Assembly: GCA_015680685.1 (NCBI GenBank)
Contig: MNCI01020918.1
Coordinates: 1,153 to 65,152 of the forward strand
Direction: 5' to 3'
Source: Gnetum montanum
Taxonomy: Eukaryota > Streptophyta > Gnetopsida > Gnetales > Gnetaceae
Length of the DNA: 64,000 nt
This document shows positions 34,263-43,841 of this stretch, one piece after another; the stretch's first letter is position 1; the number at the start of each line of letters is the position of its first letter. Below the pieces are notes generated by a model that did no database searches, was not told the DNA's origin, and worked only from the letters and a program-made list of their open reading frames with translations. The translations under genes were made by a program, and so were the position numbers.

Positions 34263-34440
34263 AGGCAAAATTTTTTTAAAATTTTATTTTATTATATTTT
34301 TTTAATTAAATATATATTATATATATTTATCTTTATATATATCTATATTAAATTTGGTAATTGGGGCTCAAGTTTGAACCTAAGACCTCCAATTTTGATT
34401 TTGTTTTTTTAAAATACATATATACATATATATATTAATT
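34263..34440. repeat. AT-rich simple sequence
   Basis: Runs of T and TATATA separate the minisatellite from the PMD-like pseudogene. The frame 34230-34412 is low-complexity Ile/Tyr and not a gene. Confidence 0.5.
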
Positions 34441-35691
34441 TTTTATTATTATTTTTTAACTGCACGTAAATCGAGAATGATCATATCTTCCAAATCATAA
34501 GTTGGATTTTGATGAAATTGGTACTGTTGGAATCATCTTAAAGAGTAATTCACATTAAACTATAGATAACTTCACTTTAGTGAACCTAAAAATTATAAAA
34601 TTAAAAAAAGTAAACGTTAGCTTTTCAAATAAAAAGTAAACATTAGCTTTTTCTTGTAAAAAAAGGTATACATTAACTTTTATTAAATATTTTATTATCT
34701 TAAGTTATACTTTCTCTTTTCTTTTATTAGATTTCTATGATTACATTATAAATATAATAAGTAAGTTGATTTACTCACCACAATCAGCAAAAGATTGTTT
34801 ACAAATAAGTTTAAAAATTGATTATTACAAAGAATTCATAATCTTCAAATGTCAAATTTCACCTCAAGCTCCTTTAGGTAGCCACTCTTTATTACTTAAT
34901 AATATTTTTCTACACCAAAATAATGTTCTTACTGCTTCCAATCGGGTTCGTAGCTTGCTTGGGAAGGATGGTTTTCAATTTCTCACTACATCTAAATTGG
35001 CTGATTTACTAGTTTTCGCAATTTTTAAACATTCCTTTTGCAAGGATGTTCTTGTAGAGTGGTTTGAGTAGTATGATAATAAGAAAAGCACTATTTTTCA
35101 GTTAGTTTTTGGAGCAATAACAATCCTTCCTCTTGATATCAAAGTAGTCTTAGGTTTTCAGCCAAGAGAGGATTCGTTGATCTCTACAACTATTCTTCAT
35201 AATTTAAATCTTTCTGTAAGAGAGAATTATCCAATTATGTTGCTAATTCCATCATTCGAAAAAACCAATTCATTCATAAAGATTTCATTAATGATGCTTA
35301 TTTTGACTTATGTTTATTCCTTAGTAGCAAGGTTCTATGATATAGACAATAATCCAATGTTAATTCTTACTCTATTTTCATATTTCATGGTTCCATAACT
35401 GATAGGGTTTATGATTGGTCGATATCATATTTCTTTACTTTTTATACCTCTATGATTGAAATTTCTGTTGCCCACCAATATCCTTTAAAATCCTATACTC
35501 TATGTTGTATACCTTTGATCATGTGTATGATCTTAAGTTATGATCATCTCAAAAAATGTTTTACTTGTTATGATCCTTGATTGTGCCTTGAATTTTTTTA
35601 AGATGAGAGGGTTATAAAGAGTAAGATTATGGATGCCTAGAAAGGTCAACTAGCTTTACAGCAAGCTTGGAGTTAAGAAGAAAGCAGTGAG

Positions 35692-35756
35692 GTACTTTCA
35701 TGTTTTTTTATTATTTTATTATTATATAATTATGTTTTTATTTTATGTATTTGATA
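35692..35756 (+). other. Predicted intron 1 of the PMD-like pseudogene
   Basis: GTGAG|GTACTT at the left, a T-rich body and TTTGATAG at the right. The shortest and least certain of the four. Confidence 0.3.
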
Positions 35757-35882
35757 GTGCAATTTAGTCTGCAGAATGAGTTAATGTAGAGTGCTAAATC
35801 TGCACAGGTTGACGAAATTTAAGGTACTTCAACCTTTGATATGGTTCAATCACAAGGACAGGTCATAGTTTCTGCTTCCAAG

Positions 35883-35975
35883 GTATATATTTAAATATAA
35901 TTTACTAAGTTAAATATTTTATCTATATTTTTATATTTTCTTTTATTTTTTTCTTCTAATAAATTTCTTTTGTAG
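35883..35975 (+). other. Predicted intron 2 of the PMD-like pseudogene
   Basis: CCAAG|GTATAT donor, long T-rich tract, then CTTTTGTAG|GG acceptor. Confidence 0.4.
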
Positions 35976-36104
35976 GGGCAATGTACTAGGAAAAGTTTTG
36001 GTAGTCCAATAGTTATAAGACAATCAACCCAACAATAGGCTCAACAACAATCCCAACCAACTCCTCAACAAGGTTCAAGACATGATAAGGGGAAGCAACT
36101 AGAG

Positions 36105-36200
36105 GTAGGTTTTTAATTATTTAAAGGTTTGAATCCTTTTTTCTTTTTCTTGTATAATGTTAATAATAATTTATTTTTTCTAATTTTTTTTATGTTGTAG
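36105..36200 (+). other. Predicted intron 3 of the PMD-like pseudogene
   Basis: TAGAG|GTAGGT donor and TTATGTTGTAG|AG acceptor with a T-rich body. The exons on both sides are markedly less AT-rich. Confidence 0.45.
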
Positions 36201-36733
36201 AGTATGGAGGGACAGTATTTTATCTGAGAGATGGATAGAGGTAATGTAGGTGCTACTTCTGCATAGACTTCTATTCCACCACCACCTAGATCACCACTCA
36301 TACCTTCTTTTCCTTCAACACATGGAAGAGGTTCCCTTCCACAAGCACCACCAACAATAATTTCTACATCTATTTTAGTGATTTCTTCTTTCTCTATCTC
36401 TAGTTCTTCTTATTCTATGGGAAAGATAGTGGTGGTTGCTGAAGAAGAACTTGTGCTTCATTTGCGTATTAATCAACGAATCTCAGGAAACAAATCCTAT
36501 TCTGTTCATGTGGATGTTTATCATCTATGAGAGTTACAATCATGTAATTTCAAGGCAAATTATGATTTAGTATAGGTTGGACTTCCATCATCTTGGCATC
36601 CAATTCCTGAGGATGCTCCAAAGGTTGTAAAAAATTTGGCCAACTCTTAGGAGAGTTAGAAAGTGCAACATGCTATGCCTGCCATCTAGATACTCGTGCA
36701 TGTTTCATTCAAATTGATAATGATCGATTTTAG

Positions 36734-36832
36734 GTAATATATATTATTTATTTATTATTATATTTTTTTCTCTTTTATCCTTTTGGTTTGTTGATTTATT
36801 CATAACTCATAATTTAGATTTTTTTTCTACAG
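36734..36832 (+). other. Predicted intron 4 of the PMD-like pseudogene
   Basis: TTTAG|GTAATA donor and TTTTTCTACAG|AG acceptor, with a clear polypyrimidine tract before the acceptor. Confidence 0.45.
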
Positions 36833-37275
36833 AGAAAGGAAAAAGAATGGTAAAGAGACATGGATGATTGATCAATACAAGTAGAAATGTTGAAAACTCA
36901 ACTTTAAAGAAAAGAAGAATCAATAGCAACAGTGAGACGTGCAACTGAATATATCAAATAGCTATGTGATGGATTGGTTGGATGTAAAGTAGTGCTTAGC
37001 AAAACAGATGCTACTATTGAGGAGAGAGAATTCCAATTGGAGATAGTTATAGATCTTCTTAAATCATTCAGTCGTAACAAATAATTACAGTTGCCCTTTT
37101 TCTTTATTTTCCCATTTTACCCTTTTTTTAAATAATGTACTTTCTCTTCATTCCTTTCGATAATAAAATAAAATAATATTTTCCTCCATGTTGTTATTTT
37201 TCTCAAATGTACTTATGTTCTATGATAATAATAGAATAAGGTTTTTCTTTCATTTTGGTTCGTGAATTGTGGTTT

Positions 37276-37289
37276 GCTTCGATACCAAA
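37276..37289 (-). other. Primer-binding site for initiator tRNA-Met
   Basis: On the minus strand TTTGGTATCGAAGC follows the LTR end directly and resembles TGGTATCAGAGC, the usual plant LTR-element primer site. It fixes the LTR as a 5' LTR of a minus-strand element. Confidence 0.6.
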
Positions 37290-37797
37290 TGTGACATCCC
37301 ATTCCTGGATGTCGTAAAAATATGAATGCCTAATTTATTATATTCATCATGGATAGCATATCAAAAATATTATAAACACTTAAATAATGAATTAATTAGC
37401 AAATCAATAATTAATACTAAAGAATTAAGCAAGGAAAGAAAAATGGAAAAATTGTATTAATGGAAGAGAGTACTGTAACACCCTTTTGGGTTGTCTTTCT
37501 ATGCCACTTAAGCCTTAGAGACAATTCAGCACTACCACCATGGTTAGGCTATCCTGCCAAAGGGGTGATCAGTTTTTTTTTATCCCACTTCACCTAGCTC
37601 CCGTTACTCACCTCTCCAGGCTTTACAACTCCATGCCAACATGACCTCTAACCTTGGCCTTAAATAGCATAGGTTAAATCATTTTCCAAGGAGTACATGA
37701 ATAGTCATAACTCCTCATAATGAGGTACCCCTTCATTAGAAGGTTAATTACATTGTTTACAATTGTTTCCATGCTTAACAAGGAACGAGATGTTACA
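37290..37797 (-). repeat. LTR of a minus-strand gypsy element
   Basis: Bounded by TGTGACATC (plus sense, left) and GATGTTACA (right), a near-perfect inverted pair with TG..CA ends, 508 bp. The minus strand has a TATA-like CTATTTAAG at about 37659-37667. The adjoining primer-binding site points toward the gypsy gag at 33234. No second copy was found, so the element is incomplete. The right end shares TGTTACA with the start of the copia LTR. Confidence 0.65.
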
Positions 37798-37882
37798 ACA
37801 ACTTCTCTCTTCTCATACTTCTTTTACTATTCTAATAAATTTACAATGGCTTGAAGAATAATGAAAGAAAAAATAGCTACAA

Positions 37883-38795
37883 TGGTGTAGGGGTTGCACC
37901 TTAATAGACCCCAATAGGACCCAATCCACAACTTTTAAGCAGATCTAGAAAATAAGAACAACATAATGAAATAGAGAAAATATCCTTTATATTAAAAGAA
38001 CTCCTAAAAATTCATATAAATACATCAAAGAAGATGAGCTAAGCTCAACACACTACTCTCCCAAGGATCTTAGAGGCCACACTTGTTCCCTCTCAATCCT
38101 CAATTTCTCATAATGGAGCCCAAGCTCAAGACAAGTCACTTATAAGTGATTCTTCTAACCTCTCTCAAATGCTCTCCCTTGCCTCTCACTCAATTTCCTT
38201 GGACAAGCGCTCTTTTCCTACAAGCTCTCCTCCTCAAGAGCTCTCTCTAGTTTGCTCTAGGCATCAATAATGGTCAATTACATCAATATTTATAAGGAAC
38301 CAAAAAATAAAAGACCTAGAAACCTTTTCTCAACTCAACTTAAGGTTCTTTAGATATTTCATAAATATTCTCACATTCTTCTTAGCTATTTTCATTTTTC
38401 TTTGGCTATTTCCCAAATTGGGATGGTTTTTTTTGGAAGTTTTCCTAGTCGTATAGGTCGTGTCTAACTTTGCCAAGATATCTTCTATGAAAACCCAACT
38501 CTAATCTAAGATGTCTATTGATTTTTTCAGACTTTTCATCTAGGCTTAAGACATTTCATATGTAGTGGAAACATCTCATCTAAGACATCTCAAGTTTTGG
38601 TGTGATGTCTCACTTGCCAAGGCTAAATGCAAAAATGCTTGTTTTAAGGTCTAGAACCTCCTAATGCCTCCAAACAAGTTCCCATAAACCCTAGAATCTC
38701 CTAAACTTATCAAAATGAGTCCAAAACATCATAAAACCTACCAAAACATACATGTAGGTTAGAACAAGGGAATTGAAAGAGGTGTCTCTACACCA
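37883..38795 (-). mobile_element. Solo LTR inserted in the copia 5' LTR
   Basis: A 913-bp insertion absent from the 3' LTR. Ends TGGTGTAG...CTACACCA (TG..CA with inverted termini), flanked by TACAA (37878-37882) and TAAAA (38796-38800), 4 of 5 matching. A TATA-like TTATAAATA on the minus strand near 38286-38294 suggests minus orientation. No coding sequence. It most likely arose by recombination between the two LTRs of a full element. Family unknown. Confidence 0.65.
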
Positions 38796-38922
38796 TAAAA
38801 AAATTGCTACATTGTAGATCTTAGTTACCGAGTTTACCTAATCTAGTTTTTTACTCGGTGCTAAAATTAAAATTTATTCCTCCTCTCTTCTCCTCTCTTT
38901 TCCAATTTGTTTCAATATACTC

Positions 38923-38930
38923 TATATAAG
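38923..38930 (+). promoter_or_regulatory. TATA box of the copia LTR
   Basis: TATATAAG; the 3' LTR has TGTATAAGC at the equivalent position near 50517. The poly(A)-like AATAAA follows about 160 bp later. Confidence 0.5.
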
Positions 38931-39325
38931 CTTTTTTCTTTTCTACTTAAACACATTTTGTAAGTCTTGAGTTACAATGTTGTGACAAGGCATTGTATTT
39001 TTCTTCTATGTTATTAATGTGATGTTCTACTTGGAAATTGTGCTCAGTCTAAGACTATAATGGAACTCCTATAATTTGTTCTTCTTAATAAAATTGCTTT
39101 ACTTTCTAGGAACTAGAATGAGTTTTATAGTTGATGTAGGTTGGTCATTCTAGTAGCTAAACTACCTTAAAAAGATCCATGTCTATTTACCCATTTTTCT
39201 ACATAGTTGTTCTATTTTCTTCATTAAGTTCTTTTTTTGGTCTTTCTATTGGTCTTTCTTTTTGTTTGTAAGATGCTGATTTACCCCCATCTCAATGCCT
39301 CTAGCTATGTCTAGAAAATAACAAT

Positions 39326-39340
39326 TGGTATTAAAGTTTG
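39326..39340 (+). other. Primer-binding site for initiator tRNA-Met
   Basis: TGGTATTAAAGTTTG two bases after the LTR end, close to the TGGTATCAGAGC consensus. Confidence 0.7.
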
Positions 39341-39389
39341 GTCATTACTTTTCATCATAACAATCTATGTTACATTCATTTGTTTCATG

Positions 39390-40780
39390 AATGGCATAGA
39401 ATCAAGGCTTCTTATCTAATAGAGCTCCATGGTTTGAAAAAATTATCTTTTAGCTCATGGTGATGAAGTTTGGAAGGCAATTAGTAGAGGAACCAATAAT
39501 TTTATGCATGATGCATGAGCCATGAAAGATTTGGTTTGTGACCTAGATAGAGTAGTTAGTATGAAGATTATGCAACTTCAATTAGCCAAAGAAATGTGGG
39601 AGCATCTTTAAGATATTTATCAAGGAGATGATAATGTGAAAAAAAAACCAACTTACTCTCTTTAAAAGCACACTTTAATTCTATGAAGATAAAAGAGAAT
39701 AAAAAAATTAGCAGTTTCATTAACTTGGTAGATGAAATTATCAGTGAGATGACTATGCTTGATGAAGCATATTCTAATGATATAAGTTGCTAGAAAGTTT
39801 GTGCTATTTTGCTTAGTAGATTTGAAGTAAAGGTATCATCCATAGAAGTGGCAAAAGATATTTCCAAAATAATAGTTGTTGAGCTTTACAATATTCTCTC
39901 AGTCTTTAAAATTAGGAAAGGTACAACTAGTTTTATTGATAGTAAGAAGAAAATTACTTTTAGAGTCAAAGTTGAAAAAATTGAAGATTAAAGAAAATCA
40001 ATAAACATAAGAGTCTAATTATATTAAAGAGATTACTAATCTTTCTATGAAGCTCAAAAGGCTTAAAATTATGAAGGTTGGTAAAAAGTTAAAAAAATCT
40101 ATTTCTTGTTATTATTATGGTAAAATAGGTCATATCATTGCAAATTTTCCAAAGAAGAAGAAGAACAAGGAGAATTAGAAAAATCAGACAATCAGGTTTA
40201 GGCCAATGAGCATTCAATATAATTTTGGTAAATAGAAAGCCCAATTAGCTAAAATACAAAGTGAATTAAAACATGTAGAAAATAGTATAGAAATTGATAA
40301 CATTGAAAAAAATTCATTTGCACATTTTACTTATACCAATACTATACCAAATTATTCTAATATTGTTACACAAGACTTATTTTCATTTCCAACCATTCTT
40401 GATTATTATGATTCAAATGATGATTGCAAAAATATTTATGTATACTAACCCAAATGAATAAGAAACCCCTAGCATGTCTGAAACTACAGGCTCAATTAGA
40501 GATAAAAATGAAACAAACTCATTAGACATAGTTGAAACTAAATATGAAGAACCCAATAATGTTAATAGAGAAGGGCTAATAAAAAACTAGAGATTTTCAT
40601 CAAATTGAATAAAAAATTGAATAAAGTTTTAAAAGAAAGGAAACAAAAATCAAGAGCTACAAGAAAAAACTTGAATTAGCTAAACAAAAGAATTTAAAGC
40701 TAAAAGAAAAAATGCTATTACTAAAGAAGGACATGAAATGTAAGGCTCCTCAAGACACATTAGATTTGTTCAGAAGGTTT
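39390..40780 (+). pseudogene. gag: Copia gag with zinc knuckle and coiled coil
   Basis: Pieces in order: HGDEVWKAISRGTNNFM, AMKDLVCDLDRVVSMKIMQLQ and AKEMWEHL.DIYQGDDNVKK (about 39440-39640), matching the copia gag core with its AKE.W..L...YEG block; then FNSMKIKENKKISSFINLVDEII. The zinc knuckle at about 40107-40160 reads CYYYGKIGHIIANFPKKKK, with two of its three Cys mutated. A Lys-rich coiled-coil piece (LKLKEKMLLLKKDMKCKAP) follows near 40700. Stops and frameshifts occur throughout. Gag would form the particle and bind RNA. Confidence 0.7.
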
Positions 40781-41227
40781 ACTTGTAGTTTGAAATAGCT
40801 TAAGGATATCATCAATAATGGATGGTCAAGTGATATCAAGAGGGATCTTGGCTGAGTCTAGTCCCTCAACAAAGCCATCTTTAATAAAAACATCGAGGCA
40901 TAAGATAAGAGTCCAAACACAGTCTCTATAATCATCAGCCATTAGCTCATGCATAAGTAAGGGAATTCTTCCTACTTCAAGAATTCTAATCATCAAGTAT
41001 GTTCCAAGACTAATAGCTAATTTCTTCCAAGGATATTATTTCAAGTATGCTATTCTAGGTCATAGAGCAAGGAATTTTAGAACAAATGATATTTTTCACT
41101 ATGAAAGATTGTGTTATTTCCATGCTACTGAGCACTTTTTAAGAAATATCAAAACAAAGTAACAGGTTTGAAGACCAATTAATAGAAGAGCTCTCCTTAT
41201 ATAATCATCCTTAAAGAGCTCTTGCAG

Positions 41228-41478
41228 CCTAGTGACATGGTTTCTTGACAATGGATGTCCTCACAACATGACTAATGATAAATCAAAATTTATCACACTT
41301 AAATCCTTTATTGAAATAAGGTAAGCTTCAATGACAAAGGTAAAGCCATGGTAAGAGCTACTGGTTTAGTTAAAATTCATAATGATTTTTCTAAAGTTCA
41401 TAATGTTTATTTTGTTGATGGCTTGCACTATAATTTGATCTTAGGATAGTTTTAAAGAGAAGGTTATAATTGGTGAAA
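41228..41478 (+). pseudogene. Copia protease domain
   Basis: TWFLDNGCPHNMTNDKSKFI at 41239-41298 matches W.LDSGCS.HMTGD.S.F of copia proteases, with DSG reading DNG. After a frameshift, GKAMVRATGLVKIH and HNVYFVDGLHYNLIL follow, equivalent to the G.G.V.I and I.DV.YV..L..NLLS blocks. The sequence breaks off at the LINE junction near 41480. Confidence 0.75.
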
Positions 41479-41483
41479 ACTTA

Positions 41484-41660
41484 GTCTGCAACTGGAGCGT
41501 CTGCAACTGGAGACATGAAGCCTGGAGCGACTGGAGCGTCTGGAATGTCTGCAGCAGGGGCGACTAGAGCATCTGGTGCATCTGCAACTGGAGCGTCTAT
41601 AACTGGAGTGACGGCAGGTACAAAGACTACAGGAGCGGAGACAGCAGGAGCGGAGGCACC
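41484..41660 (+). repeat. GC-rich 15-bp repeat encoding ATGAS pentapeptides
   Basis: GCAACTGGAGCGTCT and variants recur; in the ORF1 frame they read ATGAS, SATGAS and GATGASG. The repeat is at the extreme 5' end of the LINE. The minus-strand 142-codon frame here is its Pro/Ala-rich shadow. Confidence 0.65.
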
Positions 41661-42933
41661 GGGACGAGAGTGGTAGTCGGATGGGGACTTCGGAGAATAC
41701 TCAAGAGTCGGAACAGAAATAAGATTCAAAGTCGGTGGCCCAAACGTAGACACATTGGCCAGATTGGACCGCAGCCTGATAGGAAAATTTGTGTCTGAAG
41801 GGGCTCGACCTTGCATCGATCTAATCCGGCACTGGGCCAGCAATGCTTGGGGATTAGACTCGGTGACGGTTTCCTGTCTGGCGGACGATCGTCTCCTGTT
41901 CTGTTTCACCTCCTTGGAGGAGCGTAAACAAGTCTTGGTGGGAGGACCTTGGTTCTACGACGTGCGTGGGCTGGCCCTGGCATCCTGGCGCCCTGGAGCC
42001 CACCGGGACCCTGCCCTGTTTGCACGCGCACCGGTCTGGGTACAGCTATATGGCCTTCCCCTCGAATACTGGTCGGCTGTGGTTCTGCGGACGCTGGCAG
42101 ATCTGTTTGGCGACTTCATCAAGTTTGACCACTCCACTGCCATTATGGACCATCTGGGGTTCGTGAGGTTTTGCGTCTAGCGGCCTCTCCTCACACAGGA
42201 GCCAGTCAAGATGCTGGTTCTGGTCACGGACCTCGGCGAGGAGCGGGTTCAGGTTCTGTTCAAGAACTAGCCGAAGGCTCAGGCCCAGCATCGGCCGGGG
42301 AGTGACCAGGGCCAACCAGCAAGGTACCCGACCGCACCAGATGACGAATGGTACGTCGTTGGTAAAAAGGGCTGGGTTGCCAACAAAAAATCGTCGGCAC
42401 CCAAAGAGGGGGCTCGGCGTCCGAGGAAGGGCATTGCCTAGAAGGGAGCGACCTCCAAGGTTGCGCCCAGTGGGGGTCCACTCTCGGGGGAACAACCAGA
42501 TCTTGTAACGCAGGGGGCTCAACATGTAGAGCAATCGGGGACTGGTCAGGATGCCGCGGCTTGTATGGCGAGTAAGTCATACCTTCACACGCTGGTGGGG
42601 GCCGATGCATTGCAATCTGCAGATGACCAGCCGACACCCTCTCAGGCAGGGATGGAGACACGGCAGGACTCTCACAAAATGCCCTGCACCCCCAGGTCGG
42701 GTGGGGCAGGCCCTTCCCAAGGAGGTTTGTCCCCGCCACCGGTCACAAACTGGATTAACACCAGTCGAGGTTCGGTGCAGCTCAGCTCCCCTCCAAAAGA
42801 GAAACGGAGCCTGCACAAACAAGCAATGACGGTATCTCTGCACGCGGTGAAGGTTGGACGACCGGACAGCCACACCCGCCGTCAGAAGGCCACACAGCTT
42901 TTCGTGGATTTGGGAGTGCAGCCCACGCTCTAG
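41484..42933 (+). pseudogene. LINE ORF1, DUF4283-type RNA-binding protein
   Basis: The N-terminus is a low-complexity run of Ala-Thr-Gly-Ala-Ser-type repeats (41484-41650). An open piece 41755-42180 reads LIGKFVSEGARPCIDLIRHW, WGLDSVTVSCLADDRLLFCF, VLVGGPWFYDVRGLALASW and ARAPVWVQLYGLPLEYW, the DUF4283 pattern of plant LINE ORF1 and related proteins. A basic, Pro-rich region follows, and the end is KATQLFVDLGVQPTL with a TAG stop at 42931. Stops at about 41673, 42178, 42268 and 42440 break the frame; most read TAG or TAA where Trp or Gln is plausible. No CCHC knuckle was found. Confidence 0.75.
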
Positions 42934-42959
42934 GAGGTGTACCAGCATTCCATGTCTCC

Positions 42960-43784
42960 ATGAAGGTCCTTTCCTAGAACTACAGGGGCCAGGGTACCCC
43001 TTACAAGCGACATGCCCTGCATTGTTTGGTGAAAGACGAGAAGTGTGACATTGTATGCCTATAAGAAACAAAATTGTAGCAGACGGAGACTCAGACTCTC
43101 CAGTGGCCGGGGTGGCACAGCCACCTGGCACCCAGCAGGGGGCGTGCGGGCGGTCTAGTGATCCTTACCAGGGCAGACTCGTACGTCTTGAATACGTTAG
43201 ACTGGTGCATTACAGTGCATCTGCCCGGGCCGGACGTGTGGGTTACCAATGTGTATGGTGCCCAAGGATGGCAGGCGCGGGTTCAAGAGCTCTCTCGGGT
43301 CGCGGGGCTGGTTCCCAAGAAGGCCAGCTGGTTATTGATCGGCGATTTTAACCAGAGGCTCTTCTCTTGGGAAAAGATCGGTGACAATTTGGTCGAGCCC
43401 CCTGGGGCAACCGAAATGCTCGTCCTATTACAGCAGAATGATCTGATGGACTTGGAAATCACCGACTGCAAATACATCTGGAGCAACCGAAGACAGGGCA
43501 CCGCGAGGGTCCAGTCCCGGATTGATCGTGTGTGGGCCAGTGAGAAGTTGCTGACCGATTGGGAATTCCATGCTTACGGAGGTGCCCGCATGGCCTCCGA
43601 TCACAGGCCCATCTTCTGCCACTTGGAGCGTGGGGAGTTCCAACGTCCGCATACCTTCCGCTTCGAGCGCATCTGGATCCGCAGGCCGTGGCTTGGAAAA
43701 CTGGTGCAGGACATCTGGCGAAATTACAATGCCTCTGTGGACCCACGCGAATTTCTCAAGCATGGGTTGAAAACGCTGAAGTAG
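42960..43784 (+). pseudogene. LINE ORF2 apurinic-like endonuclease domain
   Basis: ATG at 42960, 26 bases after the ORF1 stop, begins MKVLS, then TAG where the other copy has TGG (Trp). CDIVCL is followed by TAA where the other copy has CAA (Gln of QETKL). From 43158 the frame is open for 208 codons: WVTNVYGAQGW, WLLIGDFNQRLFSW, YIWSNRRQGTARVQSRIDRVW and ARMASDHRPIFCHL. The acidic and His catalytic residues (ETK, GDFN, SDH) are present. It ends with TAG at 43782, a few codons before the linker to RT. Confidence 0.85.
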
Positions 43785-43841
43785 CAAATCAAAAATATCG
43801 GCCCAATAGAGAAATATAGGTTCAAAACCTGCCGAAGTTAG

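Larger units (their letters stand above)
34740..37084 (+). pseudogene. Decayed multi-exon gene resembling plant-mobile-domain (PMD) proteins
   Basis: The open piece 34766-35071 ends in FQFLTTSKLADLLVFAIFKH, then LVEWFE. After one stop comes FQLVFGAITILPLDIKVVLGFQP. This fits the L...LVE.W....TFH.PFGE.TITL.DV..LLGLP pattern of the PMD family, whose members are found in plant nuclear proteins and inside transposons. Four possible GT-AG introns follow: 35692-35756, 35883-35975, 36105-36200 and 36734-36832. They are T-rich and lie between Gln/Pro-rich and Pro/Ser-rich exons. The last exon is helical (RKEESIATVRRATEYIK) and ends with TAA at 37082. At least ten in-frame stops make it dead. Assignment rests on one conserved block. 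Confidence 0.4.
37791..39323 (+). repeat. 5' LTR of the copia element (interrupted)
   Basis: Begins TGTTACAACAACTTC and ends CTAGAAAATAACA. It aligns with 50294-51146 on both sides of the inserted solo LTR. Relative to the 3' LTR it lacks about 240 bp between two CTTGAGT words. TATA at 38923-38930 and AATAAA at about 39087 are conserved in both copies. Confidence 0.8.

Noticed and set aside
37883-38795. DNA transposon with terminal inverted repeats
   Set aside because: The inverted termini are short and fit TG..CA LTR ends; 5-bp flanks and a TATA box suit a solo LTR better.
42046-43131. Several long minus-strand frames (42046-42534, 42260-42739, 42577-43131)
   Set aside because: Shadows of LINE ORF1; the plus strand carries the DUF4283 domain and the ORF1 end shared with the other LINE.
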